Positions 1 through 9,183 of a DNA stretch of 37,610 bases are shown in pieces. Each line of letters starts with the position of its first letter. Position 1 is the first letter of the stretch. The stretch spans positions 1 through 37,610 of the forward strand of contig JABHCC010000056.1 in the NCBI GenBank assembly GCA_018669475.1, written 5' to 3'. Origin of the DNA: Bacteroidota bacterium (lineage in GTDB: Bacteria > Bacteroidota > Bacteroidia > Bacteroidales > UBA12481). Made by a program: the position numbers and the translations under genes. The notes under the pieces were generated by a model, which saw nothing but the letters and a program-made list of their open reading frames with translations, did no database searches and was not told the origin of the DNA.

Positions 1-234
1 AATTATGACTCAAAAAGTTATGAAATATCTACTCTGTTAAAGCAAGGATACTATAATTATCAGTATCGTTTCAAGCCAGAACGAGCCCCGGTTGACCCTA
101 GCTTTTTTGAAGGAGCCTTTTTTGAAACAGAAAATGACTACCTGATATTTGTTTATTATCAAGACTTTAGTCTAAGGTACCAGCAGTTGGTGGGATTTGA
201 AATTTTCAACACAATTAATAAAAACAATGACTAA
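1..234 (+). CDS. T9SS plug-domain (DUF5103-type) protein, C-terminal fragment
   Basis: An open frame runs in from the left edge and stops at 232-234, giving the last 77 residues of a protein whose start lies outside the window. The visible part is rich in Tyr and Phe and contains the segments EGAFFETENDYLIFVYYQ and RYQQLVGFEIFNT. This pattern, an ETEN turn followed by a YYxxF strand and a final RYxxLVG strand, is what I recognise as the end of the DUF5103 family, now called the type IX secretion system plug protein domain, which closes the SprA translocon in Flavobacterium. Family assignment rests on recall of the C-terminal pattern only, so it is moderately sure. The T9SS cargo protein two genes downstream fits a genome that has this system. 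Confidence 0.65.
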   Translation, partial: NYDSKSYEISTLLKQGYYNYQYRFKPERAPVDPSFFEGAFFETENDYLIFVYYQDFSLRYQQLVGFEIFNTINKNND

Positions 235-238
235 TTCT

Positions 239-269
239 TTTGCATCGGCCGTTTTGTTTATTATTTTTG
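239..269 (+). promoter_or_regulatory. Bacteroidota-type promoter for the 283 gene
   Basis: TTTG at 239-242 is followed after exactly 19 bases by TATTTTTG at 262-269, an exact fit to the Bacteroidota primary-sigma consensus TTTG-N19-TAnnTTTG. Transcription would begin near 276, only 7-13 bases before the two candidate start codons at 283 and 289, so the message would be nearly leaderless. It starts just after the stop codon of the previous gene. Confidence 0.65.
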
Positions 270-282
270 CATTAGGGATACG

Positions 283-1053
283 ATGTTTATGATAAAAAGG
301 AATTGTTGGCTTATCCTGTTCTTGTTCATTATTTTACCGGAGGCTTCCGCACAAGGGGAGCTTGAAGATCAGCCCCAGATCTTCTATCGAAATGAACGTA
401 CAATAGCAGGCACCTTGTTTTCCAATGGTTATGGCGCAGATATTCGTTTTGCAAAACGAAAGGATGCTTTCAGTAGCTTCACATATGGTGGTGGCATTGG
501 GATTATTCAACATCCTAAAGAGTATAAAAGTCAGAGTCCATACACAAGAGATTGGGGAAGGTCATATGTTTTTGGTAAAATGAATGAAGTAATGACCATA
601 CGTGGTGGTATTGGAATTCAAAAAGAAATCTTCAGCAAATTTGACAGGGGCGGTATTTCAGTTCGGTACTTTTACTCTGGCGGATTAACGCTGGTTCTTC
701 TGAAACCAGTTTATTATTTGAAAATAACTGGATTTAAAGAAAACGGGCGAATTATTTATGAAAGTTCCCAGTTCGATCCTGATTATATGCAAAGCATCTA
801 TGATATTTATGATCGGGAATCATTTTTTGTGGGCGTCAGCAAAACAAAGTTTCGCCCTGGTATGTACATACGAGCCGGACTCAGTTTTGAGTTTAGTGCT
901 GACGAGCTTGATATAAACTCCCTGGATGCGGGTGTTCAACTGGAGGGATTTATGACCAAATTGCCAATTATGGCTAGTACTGATAACCAACAATTGCTTT
1001 TGTCACTTTTTATAAGCTACAGGTTTGGAAAAGTTATTGATGGGAAGAACTAA
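283..1053 (+). CDS. Hypothetical exported outer-membrane beta-barrel-like protein
   Basis: This 256-residue protein begins with a clear signal peptide: a basic MIKR start, a hydrophobic stretch and an ASA-Q cleavage site near residue 23. The mature part has alternating aromatic and small residues in short strands (for example FTYGGGIGII, ISVRYFYSGGLTLVLL, MYIRAGLSFEF) and ends in a strand finishing SYRFGKV, all typical of small Bacteroidota outer-membrane barrels. I do not recognise a named family. Two starts, ATG 283 and ATG 289, are possible; the second gives a more usual signal peptide beginning MIKR. It has its own promoter just upstream and lies between a T9SS-related gene and a T9SS cargo gene. 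Its function is unknown. Confidence 0.7.
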   Translation: MFMIKRNCWLILFLFIILPEASAQGELEDQPQIFYRNERTIAGTLFSNGYGADIRFAKRKDAFSSFTYGGGIGIIQHPKEYKSQSPYTRDWGRSYVFGKMNEVMTIRGGIGIQKEIFSKFDRGGISVRYFYSGGLTLVLLKPVYYLKITGFKENGRIIYESSQFDPDYMQSIYDIYDRESFFVGVSKTKFRPGMYIRAGLSFEFSADELDINSLDAGVQLEGFMTKLPIMASTDNQQLLLSLFISYRFGKVIDGKN

Positions 1054-1233
1054 TGTGTCTACTATTTCGCTGTTCTTTAACATGCATGAGAAACAATTAT
1101 GCTATTTCTCTGAAAACCTGACACATACGTGCTAATTTAAAATTAATTAGCAATTTTGTATTATTCATTTTTTTTGTATTTTTAGTGCCTATATTCTGTT
1201 CGAAACATACGATTTTTCTGAAATTATAACATT

Positions 1234-4194
1234 ATGAAAAACAAACATTTACTCTTTGCAGTTACTCTTGTTCTTGCCGCAGGGTTAACCGGGTTCTCTC
1301 AAACCGACAGAGGAGGTCAGATTGAACTGACCGGTGACTCTGGTCAAAAGGTTTTGAGTCTGGATCCGCAAAATCCTGACAACTACGTGATGGCCCGTCG
1401 TGTTAACCAATACACAGGAACCATCAATGTTGCCGACCTTGTCAGAGCGCAAGCTCAGGTTCGTGAGCTTAACAAAAAAGGCATGAACTCTTTTGGAATG
1501 ACCTGGGACGAATTAGGTCCCAACAATGTGGGCGGACGTACACGTGCACTCCTAATTGACAAAGATGATTCCAATGTATTGATTGCTGGTAGTGCTGGTG
1601 GTGGAGTTTGGAAAACTACCACACGCGGTACTTCATGGACGCAGTCTGTAACTACAAATGGAGAATTGTTCGAGAACCAGGTAGTGTCCTGTATCACCCA
1701 AGCAGCTAATGGTGATATCTATTTTGGTACCGGAGAAGGATTTGCACAAGCAAATGGAGAGCCTGATAACCAGTATTTCGGAGTTGCCGGTCAGGGAATC
1801 TATAAATCCACCGACCGGGGGAATACATTTACCCGTCTCGAATCTACTTGGAATAATGCAGCCAGCCAGGAAGCTTTTGTATGGGTTAACGCAATTGCAT
1901 CAGATCCAAATGATGCTAACAAATTGTATGCAGCTACCAGAAAAGGTCTGAGGATTAGTACTGATGGCGGTGCCAACTGGATTAACCCAATTGAAGGTCT
2001 TGACAGTGTTGCTCAGGATGTAGCGGTTGGTTCAGACGGAACTGTTATAGCCAGTGTTTATAATATTGCTTATTTATCGCCAAGCGGAGCTCCAGGAACA
2101 TTCGTTAAGAAATCAGAAGTTAACGGAGTTAGCCTGGGTCTTATTAATGAAACAGCCGATCTAAGGCGCTTGAAATTTGCTTTTGCCCCAAGCGATCCTA
2201 ACTACATTTATTGTGTTGCCGCAGGGCGAGGAACCAATGGTTCAATTGACAATATATATCAATCAATAGATAAAGGAGAAACCTGGAGTGTAATTGGTCC
2301 TGGAGGATCTTCATCTTTCAATCCTGTGTCATCAGTTGGTGACTATAACCTGGCCCTTGCCGTTGACCCCAGTAATCCAAAATTCATCATGATGGGTGGC
2401 GGAAACATGTGGACATGGTCATATGCAACAGGTTGGGAAAGGATTACTCTTGATGAACCTACAATATTAAGACGTCAGGGTTTTTACGTACATATTAATC
2501 AGCATGTAATTGCGTGGAACCAGACAAACACTGATGAAGTTTATGTTGGAACTAACGGAGGTATTACCACAACATCTAATAAAGGTGTTACCTGGAACGA
2601 CCTCAATAGAAATTACAATGTAACTCAGTTTTTAAGTGTAGCCTTCTCTAACAAGGGTGAAGTACTTGGTGGCTCGCTTGACAATGGGATTTTATATATC
2701 GACTTTCAGGGTAACGACCCAATGTATGCGAACTGGTGGGGTGGTAATGTCTTCTCATCATTCTTAGGTTTCAGACATGGTGGAGAAGTTGAAATGTCAA
2801 TGTTAGATCCTAATATTAAATTCTTTACTACTCCTGGTGGAACATTACATCGCCGGGTGATTACTGAAGGTCAGGTTACAACTCGTCAGAATTTCTACCC
2901 ATATGCAAACGGTGGAGCTTTCATTACCCCAATCGCAATTTGGGAAAGCTGGAATGATCCAATGTCATGGGACAGTATTAATTTTATTGCAGATCGCGAT
3001 TATGCAGCGGGCGAAACACTCGTTGTTGAAAGTGGTATTGGAGCTCGCCCATTGCTTAAAGTACTGGACGAAGCACTTGCAATAGGTGATACCGTAAAGA
3101 TACAGGACACATATCAGGGAATGATGGCAATCGGCAAAAACGATAAAGCCTCAATCAAAGTGAACCGTAAGGCATTAAGCATGAGATCAGACCTTCAGGT
3201 ATGGCACACTGTGATCAACAGAACATTGTTTGATGACAGATCAGGTACAGGAAATGATGACAAAATTATTGAGCTTGAATTCTCAAGTGATGGTAATCAT
3301 CTTTTTGCCGCAGCATGGATGAATGATGATCAAATTTATAAAATCTTCAGAATCTCAAACCTTGAGAACGCACGATCAAGATCTACAATGAATACTCTGA
3401 CTGGTTTTGATCCAACAACCGGCGAAAGAACATATGTTCAAACAAGTACTGAAATTGGTAAATTTGAGCAGATTCCAACCAGCATTACTGTTGATCCAAC
3501 CAATGCAAACAATGTGATTGTAACTACCGGTAACTATGGAAATGACAGCTTCGTTTACTTGTCAACTAATGCAACTGAAGCCGCCGACAGCACTATGGCA
3601 TTTACCTCAATTCAGAGCAACCTGCCACAAGCTCCTGCATATACAGCTATGTTTAATGATAGAGACCATAAAGAAGTAATTATCGGTACTGAATACGGAG
3701 TATACTCAACTACTGATGTTTTTGCCGGTACACCAACATGGTCAAGTGAAAATGGCAACGGAATGCAGATTCTGCCTGTAATGGAACTGGATCAGCAACA
3801 CCTCGAAAACAATGTTGAACGTGGAGTTGAAAACCATGGTACTATTTATGCAGCTACTTTCGGAAGAGGACTTTGGAAGTCTGAGTCATTCTCAACCAAA
3901 GGAGCTACCAGTACTGCTCTCGCAGTAAATCAGCTGAGCACTATTGAAGTAAACATTATGCCTAATCCAGTAGAAGATTATGCACAGCTAACTTACAAAC
4001 TGGATGAAAGCTCAGATGTTGAATTCCACGTTTTTGATATAAGTGGTAAAATGGTTAAGCATGTAGTATTGGATGATCAAACTGCAGGACAACATCAAAC
4101 AAATTTTGATGTTAACAAAATGCAGGCTGGAACATACATGATTCGTATGACAGCCGATGGTCAGCAAACAACTACCAAGTTCTTAGTGAAATAA
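1234..4194 (+). CDS. Secreted VPS10/BNR-repeat beta-propeller protein with T9SS sorting domain
   Basis: This 986-residue protein has a signal peptide (residues 1 to about 22, ending GFSQ) and then many Asp-box turns of the form S-x-D-x-G-x-x-W, such as STDRGNTF, STDGGANW, SIDKGETW and SNKGVTW. These are the mark of BNR/sortilin-type beta-propellers. The last 80 residues start with the IMPNPVEDYA motif and end GTYMIRMTADGQQTTTKFLVK-like, which is a type A C-terminal sorting domain recognised by the type IX secretion system. The protein is therefore expected to cross the outer membrane and be attached to the surface or released. The propeller may bind or cut glycans or proteins; no catalytic residues could be assigned. 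It is transcribed alone and followed by a strong terminator. Confidence 0.88.
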   Translation: MKNKHLLFAVTLVLAAGLTGFSQTDRGGQIELTGDSGQKVLSLDPQNPDNYVMARRVNQYTGTINVADLVRAQAQVRELNKKGMNSFGMTWDELGPNNVGGRTRALLIDKDDSNVLIAGSAGGGVWKTTTRGTSWTQSVTTNGELFENQVVSCITQAANGDIYFGTGEGFAQANGEPDNQYFGVAGQGIYKSTDRGNTFTRLESTWNNAASQEAFVWVNAIASDPNDANKLYAATRKGLRISTDGGANWINPIEGLDSVAQDVAVGSDGTVIASVYNIAYLSPSGAPGTFVKKSEVNGVSLGLINETADLRRLKFAFAPSDPNYIYCVAAGRGTNGSIDNIYQSIDKGETWSVIGPGGSSSFNPVSSVGDYNLALAVDPSNPKFIMMGGGNMWTWSYATGWERITLDEPTILRRQGFYVHINQHVIAWNQTNTDEVYVGTNGGITTTSNKGVTWNDLNRNYNVTQFLSVAFSNKGEVLGGSLDNGILYIDFQGNDPMYANWWGGNVFSSFLGFRHGGEVEMSMLDPNIKFFTTPGGTLHRRVITEGQVTTRQNFYPYANGGAFITPIAIWESWNDPMSWDSINFIADRDYAAGETLVVESGIGARPLLKVLDEALAIGDTVKIQDTYQGMMAIGKNDKASIKVNRKALSMRSDLQVWHTVINRTLFDDRSGTGNDDKIIELEFSSDGNHLFAAAWMNDDQIYKIFRISNLENARSRSTMNTLTGFDPTTGERTYVQTSTEIGKFEQIPTSITVDPTNANNVIVTTGNYGNDSFVYLSTNATEAADSTMAFTSIQSNLPQAPAYTAMFNDRDHKEVIIGTEYGVYSTTDVFAGTPTWSSENGNGMQILPVMELDQQHLENNVERGVENHGTIYAATFGRGLWKSESFSTKGATSTALAVNQLSTIEVNIMPNPVEDYAQLTYKLDESSDVEFHVFDISGKMVKHVVLDDQTAGQHQTNFDVNKMQAGTYMIRMTADGQQTTTKFLVK

Positions 4195-4210
4195 TTCAAA
4201 CTCGATAAGA

Positions 4211-4240
4211 AAAAAAAGCCCCTTCACCGGGGCTTTTTTT
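4211..4240 (+). terminator. Rho-independent terminator after the T9SS cargo gene
   Basis: A stem GCCCC/GGGGC with a short TTCACC-type loop is flanked by an A run on the left and seven T on the right. It lies 16 bases after the stop codon at 4194. The A and T runs can pair and so allow termination on both strands. Confidence 0.9.
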
Positions 4241-4307
4241 ATGCGATAAAGTCTAAATCATGAAGGGATTCAAAGAACAAAACCAAAGTCTTATCAATTA
4301 AAAAGCT

Positions 4308-4315
4308 TACCTTTG
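4308..4315 (+). promoter_or_regulatory. Promoter -7 element for gapA
   Basis: TACCTTTG matches the Bacteroidota -7 consensus TAnnTTTG exactly. It lies 50 bases before the gapA start, in a gap that begins after the preceding terminator. No clear TTTG -33 box was found at the usual spacing, so the call rests on the -7 box and position. Confidence 0.55.
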
Positions 4316-4364
4316 TGGTCAATTTAAAAGACAGTATTTTTTGTATTAAATAAAAGATTGAATT

Positions 4365-5369
4365 ATGTCGAAGATTAAAGTTGGAATTAATGGTTTCGGT
4401 CGTATTGGCCGTAACGTTTACAAGTTGATTCTTGAGCGTCCCGAAATGGAAGTAGTTGGAATTAATGACCTTACTGACACCAAAACCCTGGCCCACTTGT
4501 TGAAATACGATTCAACACAAGGAAGATTTAATGGGACAGTTGATTTTGATGAGAACGGAATCATTGTTGATGGTAAAAAAGTAGTTGTTACTGCAGAACG
4601 CAGCCCTATTAATATTGCCTGGACAGAAACCCCTGATGTTGTAGTTGAATCAACAGGTATTTTCAGAGCAAAAGAAAGTGCAAAAGGCGGATATGGTGAC
4701 CATTTAAAGAATGGTGCAAAAAAAGTTATCCTTACTGTACCTTCAAAAGACAAAATTGATGCTACAATAGTTTTGGGCGTTAATAATGACGACCTCAAAC
4801 CTGAACACGAGACTATCTCTAATGCTTCTTGTACTACCAATTGTCTGGCCCCGATAGTTAAGGTTCTGAACGATAAATTTGGTGTTGAGAATGGATTAGT
4901 AACCACCATTCATGCATACACAAACGACCAGAATATACTGGATGCACCTCACTCTGATTTACGACGTGCAAGATCTTGTGCCGTTTCTCAGATTCCTACT
5001 ACTACTGGTGCAGCAAAAGCTGTTGGTATTGTAATTCCTGAGCTGAATGGTAAGCTTGACGGAATGGCAATTCGCATTCCTACCCCAACAGGATCATTGG
5101 TTGACCTCGTAGCCAATCTGAAAGTTGAAACAACAATTGAAGAAATCAATGCAGCGATGAAAGAAGCTGCTGAAGGCCCAATGAAAGGTGTTCTCGAATA
5201 TACCGAAGATCCAATCGTTTCTGTTGACATTATTCATAATGAAAACAGTTCAATATTTGATGCATTATCTACTATGGTTAATGGAAAAACTGTAAAGGTT
5301 CTGTCTTGGTATGACAATGAGTGGGGTTACAGCGCCAGAGTTGTCGACCTGATTGAAAAAATGTTCTAA
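4365..5369 (+). CDS. gapA: Glyceraldehyde-3-phosphate dehydrogenase, type I
   Basis: This 334-residue protein carries out the NAD-dependent oxidation and phosphorylation of glyceraldehyde 3-phosphate in glycolysis, and the reverse in gluconeogenesis. The Rossmann motif NGFGRIGR is at residues 9-16, followed by a beta-2 end at IND (residues 33-35), whose Asp favours NAD. The active-site motif SCTTNC holds the catalytic Cys156. The C-terminal signature SWYDNEWGYS is intact. The length is normal for the family. It has its own promoter and terminator, so it is probably a single-gene unit, as expected for a strongly expressed enzyme. Confidence 0.97.
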   Translation: MSKIKVGINGFGRIGRNVYKLILERPEMEVVGINDLTDTKTLAHLLKYDSTQGRFNGTVDFDENGIIVDGKKVVVTAERSPINIAWTETPDVVVESTGIFRAKESAKGGYGDHLKNGAKKVILTVPSKDKIDATIVLGVNNDDLKPEHETISNASCTTNCLAPIVKVLNDKFGVENGLVTTIHAYTNDQNILDAPHSDLRRARSCAVSQIPTTTGAAKAVGIVIPELNGKLDGMAIRIPTPTGSLVDLVANLKVETTIEEINAAMKEAAEGPMKGVLEYTEDPIVSVDIIHNENSSIFDALSTMVNGKTVKVLSWYDNEWGYSARVVDLIEKMF

Positions 5370-5400
5370 AAGAAATTGCTGATAGTTCATGTATAAAACG

Positions 5401-5438
5401 GACCTGTCAGGTGAAAATCTGGCAGGTCTCTTTATTTT
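5401..5438 (+). terminator. Rho-independent terminator after gapA
   Basis: GACCTGTCAG at 5401-5410 and CTGGCAGGTC at 5419-5428 form a 10-bp stem with one G-T wobble and an 8-base loop, followed by TCTTTATTTT. It lies 31 bases after the gapA stop. Because the hairpin is complete here, the GTG at 5411 inside its loop is unlikely to be the start of the next gene. Confidence 0.85.
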
Positions 5439-5443
5439 CATTT

Positions 5444-6493
5444 ATGACCCTGGCTCAAAGACTTGCGACTATTATACATCTCGGGGAGATATTACAATCT
5501 CTGTCTGAAGCAAATCATTCATCCGGTAGGATAAATGAAGAATGGAATCAGATAATTGAGAAAGCAGAGAATAATAACAACTGGTTTACTAGTGAATGGA
5601 TCTCCTTTGCCTTTAAAGCCTGGGGGGATACTCTGAGTGGCGAAAACGTAAGTAAATGGGTATTACCCTACCATCTACCTGATTTTAAGCAAGCTGAAGC
5701 TAAGAAGATTTTACTTATTATGGCCGGTAATATACCTTTGGTTGGCTTGCATGATTTCTTATGCACATTTGTGTGTGGGCATATTACACTGGCAAAGCTC
5801 TCCTCGAAAGATGCTGTTATCTTACCATGGCTGATTAGCATTTTAGAGAAAGAATATCCGGGAATTGATAAGTACATCAAATTTGTATCAGGTGATAACA
5901 TTGACGCTGATGCTGTTATAGCCACAGGAAGTGATGCAAGCCGTGTATATTTTGAATATTCACATCAGGGTATTCCAAAGCTTATCAGAGGGAATCGAAA
6001 CTCCATTGCTGTACTGACAGGGAAAGAAAGCGAGGAAGAAATAGCCGGACTGGCACTTGATATAAAAGCTTTCTTTGGATTGGGATGTCGCAGCGTTTCA
6101 CTCGTTTTTACTCCGGATATTGTACATATTGAAACATTGGCACAGCAGCTGAGAACCCTACCATTGATCTCGTCTAACAGAAGTTATTCGAACAACATGA
6201 AACAACAAGCTGCAATTCTGACTCAAAATAACATTAGATATCTGAATGCAGATAATGTACTGATTACCGAAAATAATCAGATTGCCTCTCCAATTGGTGT
6301 TATATACTATAATATATATAAGAATCAGGAAGAAGTGAATGCTTTTCTGAAGCAAAATGATTTACTTATCCAATGTATAGCTGGTGATTCAACTCAGTGG
6401 AAAGGAGCCATATCATTTGGTCAATCGCAGTTTCCTTCCCTATGGGATTATGCTGACGGGGCTGACACGGTGAATTTTTTATCAGCCATATAA
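5444..6493 (+). CDS. LuxC-type acyl-CoA reductase
   Basis: The protein belongs to the acyl-CoA reductase family (LuxC, aldehyde dehydrogenase fold), which reduces acyl-CoA or acyl-enzyme to the aldehyde with NADPH. Visible motifs are MAGNIPLVGLHD in the N-terminal half, a VIATGSDASRVYF segment and the catalytic-Cys region FFGLGCRSVS about residue 215. The ATG at 5444 gives 349 residues; a GTG at 5411 is in frame but sits in the loop of the gapA terminator, so I reject it. The miaA start follows 1 base after this stop, so the two genes are probably co-transcribed. The substrate in Bacteroidota is not known to me; a role in lipid or aryl-polyene metabolism is only a guess. Confidence 0.85.
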   Translation: MTLAQRLATIIHLGEILQSLSEANHSSGRINEEWNQIIEKAENNNNWFTSEWISFAFKAWGDTLSGENVSKWVLPYHLPDFKQAEAKKILLIMAGNIPLVGLHDFLCTFVCGHITLAKLSSKDAVILPWLISILEKEYPGIDKYIKFVSGDNIDADAVIATGSDASRVYFEYSHQGIPKLIRGNRNSIAVLTGKESEEEIAGLALDIKAFFGLGCRSVSLVFTPDIVHIETLAQQLRTLPLISSNRSYSNNMKQQAAILTQNNIRYLNADNVLITENNQIASPIGVIYYNIYKNQEEVNAFLKQNDLLIQCIAGDSTQWKGAISFGQSQFPSLWDYADGADTVNFLSAI

Positions 6494-6494
6494 T

Positions 6495-7400
6495 ATGAAA
6501 GAGGATAAGGAACTCATTTGTGTCATTGGACCGACAGCTGTTGGAAAAACTGATTTAGCAATTGAGCTGGCAGCAGAATTAAAAACAGAAATTATATCCT
6601 GCGATTCACGTCAGATGTACAGGGAGATGCGAATTGGTACAGCTGTCCCCTCCAAAAAGCAATTAAAACAGATAAGACACCACTTTATTGGTCACATTTC
6701 TATTCATGACTATTATAGTGTATATGAGTTTGAAAAGAATGCTCTTACTCTGATGGAAACGTTTTTCCGTGAACACGATCAGCTTGTGCTGGTTGGAGGC
6801 TCAGGCCTGTATCTGAACGCCTTAATATATGGAATGGATGATATTCCTGATCCTGACCCCACCATCCGGGAGGGACTTATTAAAAGATTCGAGACAGAGG
6901 GGATTGATAGTTTACGATTTGAACTCAAACAACTCGATCCTGATTATTACTTTAGCACTGATATTCGTAATCCTAAAAGAATTCTCAGGGGTTTAGAAGT
7001 ATGTTTATCTACCGGGAAACCCTTTTCTCAATATAGAGTCAGGCAAACTCTTGACAGGGAATTTAGCAGTAAAATAATATGTCTTGATCGTGACAGGGCA
7101 CATTTGCACCAGAGAATTAATTCTCGCGTTGATCAGATGATGGCTGAGGGCCTTCAGAAAGAAGCTGGTGATTTACTTCCTTTCAGACACCTCAATGCTT
7201 TAAAAACAGTTGGATACAGAGAATTATTTGAAGCCTTTGATGGTAAATGTAGTTTTGCTGAAGCTATTGAACTAATTAAAAGAAATTCGCGACGATATGC
7301 CAGACGACAAATCACATGGAACAAGGGCTATGAAGCAGGCATGTGGATTAATCTGGATCAGGACAGAGATCCTTTGAAGAGTATTATCCAGGCGATTTAA
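6495..7400 (+). CDS. miaA: tRNA dimethylallyltransferase
   Basis: This 301-residue enzyme transfers a dimethylallyl group to N6 of adenosine 37 in tRNAs that read codons starting with U. The P-loop GPTAVGKTDLA is at residues 12-22, followed by the DSRQMYREMRIGT motif that contacts substrate, then HHFIGH and GGSGLYLNAL. The C-terminal part holds LKTVGYRELFEAF and an RRYARRQITW motif. All are family hallmarks and the length is normal. It directly follows the acyl-CoA reductase gene. Its last four bases overlap the end of the convergent glycosyltransferase gene on the other strand. Confidence 0.95.
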   Translation: MKEDKELICVIGPTAVGKTDLAIELAAELKTEIISCDSRQMYREMRIGTAVPSKKQLKQIRHHFIGHISIHDYYSVYEFEKNALTLMETFFREHDQLVLVGGSGLYLNALIYGMDDIPDPDPTIREGLIKRFETEGIDSLRFELKQLDPDYYFSTDIRNPKRILRGLEVCLSTGKPFSQYRVRQTLDREFSSKIICLDRDRAHLHQRINSRVDQMMAEGLQKEAGDLLPFRHLNALKTVGYRELFEAFDGKCSFAEAIELIKRNSRRYARRQITWNKGYEAGMWINLDQDRDPLKSIIQAI

Positions 7401-8416
7401 GCCTCTTTATCTCTGTGATAAAAGCCATCTTTCAATACTGCATATTCATCCTTTTTCAGAATCTTAATCTTCAGGACGGCAGATATAAAACCTATGCCAT
7501 ATGCGGAGATTTGAATCGCAGATGTGAGCATACTCAGGAGTCCAAGTTTGAAACAGCCATGTGGCAAAGAAGCTGTGAGAAAGATCAGGGAAGCATACAG
7601 AAAAACAGGCGCCAGTACCCATACTGAGAAGAGTATTGATAATGTTATCATGAGGATCAGACCTGCAAGGAGGGCGGATGGTACCCAAAAGATCCATTTT
7701 GCTGTATGCGGATAAACTTTTGAAATTATGTACCGGGTTTTTCCAAACTTGAATACCTGTCGAAAAAAGCTTACCAGATTAGAACGTCTTTTATGATAGA
7801 CGCCGCAATCAGGGAATAGAGCTGTTTTGAATCCCTTTCTAATCAGTTCAATAGTAAAAACCATATCCTCTCCCGGGTGCATGGCTGTGACCGGAAACCC
7901 ACCTAATTGTTCGAAGATTCTTCTGTGGATACCCATATTGAAACTTCTCGGATAGAAGCGGTCAATCTGCTTTTTACCGCCTCGTATTCCTCCGGTGGTT
8001 AGAAAGGAGGTCATCGCAAATGAAATAGCTCTTTGAAGTAGATTAAAATCCGGGGCAGCCAGATCGGGGCCACCAAAAGCGTCAATGGGATTGGCTTTCA
8101 GAGCAGTGGCGAGAGACTCAAGCCAATCAGCAGGTGCCATACAGTCACTGTCAATGAAAAGAAAGTATTCTCCTCTTGCTGCCTTCATTCCATTATTTCG
8201 TGCAATTGCCGGACCAGTATTCTCTTGTTCAAGGTATATTAGGGGGAATTTATCTTTGTAAGTTGAAATAAGGTGAGCTGATGAAAATTGAGATCCATCT
8301 TCGATCACGACCAACTCAAAATCCCTGAAACTTTGAGCAGATAAAGACCCCAGAAGCTCCAGCAACTCATCAGGGCGGTTATAAACCGGGACGATTATGG
8401 AGAATTTTGGCTTCAT
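7397..8416 (-). CDS. Family 2 glycosyltransferase, membrane-anchored
   Basis: This 339-residue protein has an N-terminal GT-A domain: SIIVPVYNRPDELLELL at the start, VIEDGS near residue 37, GPAIARNNGMKAARG and the metal-binding DSDCMAP near residue 92. A GED motif (HPGEDMVF) lies further on. The C-terminal 90 residues contain two or three hydrophobic membrane segments. It is expected to add a sugar to a lipid-linked or surface glycan at the inner membrane. It is the last gene of a tight minus-strand operon, its start overlapping the methyltransferase stop by 4 bases. The acceptor and sugar cannot be told from sequence. Confidence 0.9.
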   Translation of the reverse strand: MKPKFSIIVPVYNRPDELLELLGSLSAQSFRDFELVVIEDGSQFSSAHLISTYKDKFPLIYLEQENTGPAIARNNGMKAARGEYFLFIDSDCMAPADWLESLATALKANPIDAFGGPDLAAPDFNLLQRAISFAMTSFLTTGGIRGGKKQIDRFYPRSFNMGIHRRIFEQLGGFPVTAMHPGEDMVFTIELIRKGFKTALFPDCGVYHKRRSNLVSFFRQVFKFGKTRYIISKVYPHTAKWIFWVPSALLAGLILMITLSILFSVWVLAPVFLYASLIFLTASLPHGCFKLGLLSMLTSAIQISAYGIGFISAVLKIKILKKDEYAVLKDGFYHRDKEA

Positions 8417-9183
8417 ACTTCCGGTTTACTGGCGAGAAAAATCACTTCATCAAAGGGGAGCTTAAACTTTTCCGTCTTCTCTTTGCCAAGAACTTGAGCG
8501 AAAGAGAAGGCTGAAACCTTAAATCCGGCCTTTTCCAGCCGCTGAGGGTAATCATTGCCATAAAGCCGAACATGATCTTTTTGCAAAAAGTGTTTTTCAC
8601 GTTCAGCAGGGTTTGTTATGTTCGGATCCTCATATGTCTCTTCAAGGCTATTATCCAGAGGAACTTGCAAAATAGCTTTTCCACCAGGTTTAAGGATACG
8701 CAAAATCTCCTTCATTACCTGATGATCATCTTCAACATGCTCCATCACATGATTACACATCAGAAAATCGTACTGATTATCCTCAAGGGGAATATCGTGT
8801 AAGTCAAAATGCATATCAGCCATTGGAGATTCAAGATCAGCTGTTATATAATCGAGGTTTTCCAGTTTCTTAAATCTGGGGTGGAAACACTGTTCAGGAG
8901 CAACATGGAGAAAGGTCATCTTATTGGAGAATAGATCTGTCTCTTCTTTCAGGAATAGCCAGAGCAATCGATGTCGTTCGAGAGATAGGCAAGCCGGACA
9001 TAAAGCATTTTCTCTTATAACAATTCCGTAGGGTAAAAATTTCCTGAAACTGTTTTCACAAACGGGACAATCAACCTTGTCACCTCTATACCAAACCCTC
9101 ATAATCCGGCTAAACAAATAGCTGAAGCGAATCAGAACCGGTCGAGGGATTGTCCGGATCAGAAATCGGATCAGTTTTTTCAT
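8413..9183 (-). CDS. SAM-dependent class I methyltransferase with zinc-ribbon-like N-terminus
   Basis: This 256-residue protein has four cysteines in CPVC (39-42) and CPAC (62-65), likely a zinc-binding ribbon. A methyltransferase fold follows: FLHVAPEQ as motif I region, ADLESPMADMHFDLHDIPL, then NHVMEHVEDD and ILRILKPGGKAILQVPL, which is the typical Methyltransf_11 pattern. It overlaps both neighbours by 4 bases (ATGA), so translation is likely coupled to the two glycosyltransferases. In this setting it probably methylates a sugar or another glycan precursor; the true substrate is unknown. Confidence 0.87.
   Translation of the reverse strand: MKKLIRFLIRTIPRPVLIRFSYLFSRIMRVWYRGDKVDCPVCENSFRKFLPYGIVIRENALCPACLSLERHRLLWLFLKEETDLFSNKMTFLHVAPEQCFHPRFKKLENLDYITADLESPMADMHFDLHDIPLEDNQYDFLMCNHVMEHVEDDHQVMKEILRILKPGGKAILQVPLDNSLEETYEDPNITNPAEREKHFLQKDHVRLYGNDYPQRLEKAGFKVSAFSFAQVLGKEKTEKFKLPFDEVIFLASKPEV

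Noticed and set aside
4418-4909. Long minus-strand open frame inside gapA
   Set aside because: It is a shadow of the codon use of gapA and shows no domain, signal or start context.
5411-5443. GTG start of the acyl-CoA reductase
   Set aside because: The GTG is in the loop of the gapA terminator; the ATG at 5444 follows the hairpin.
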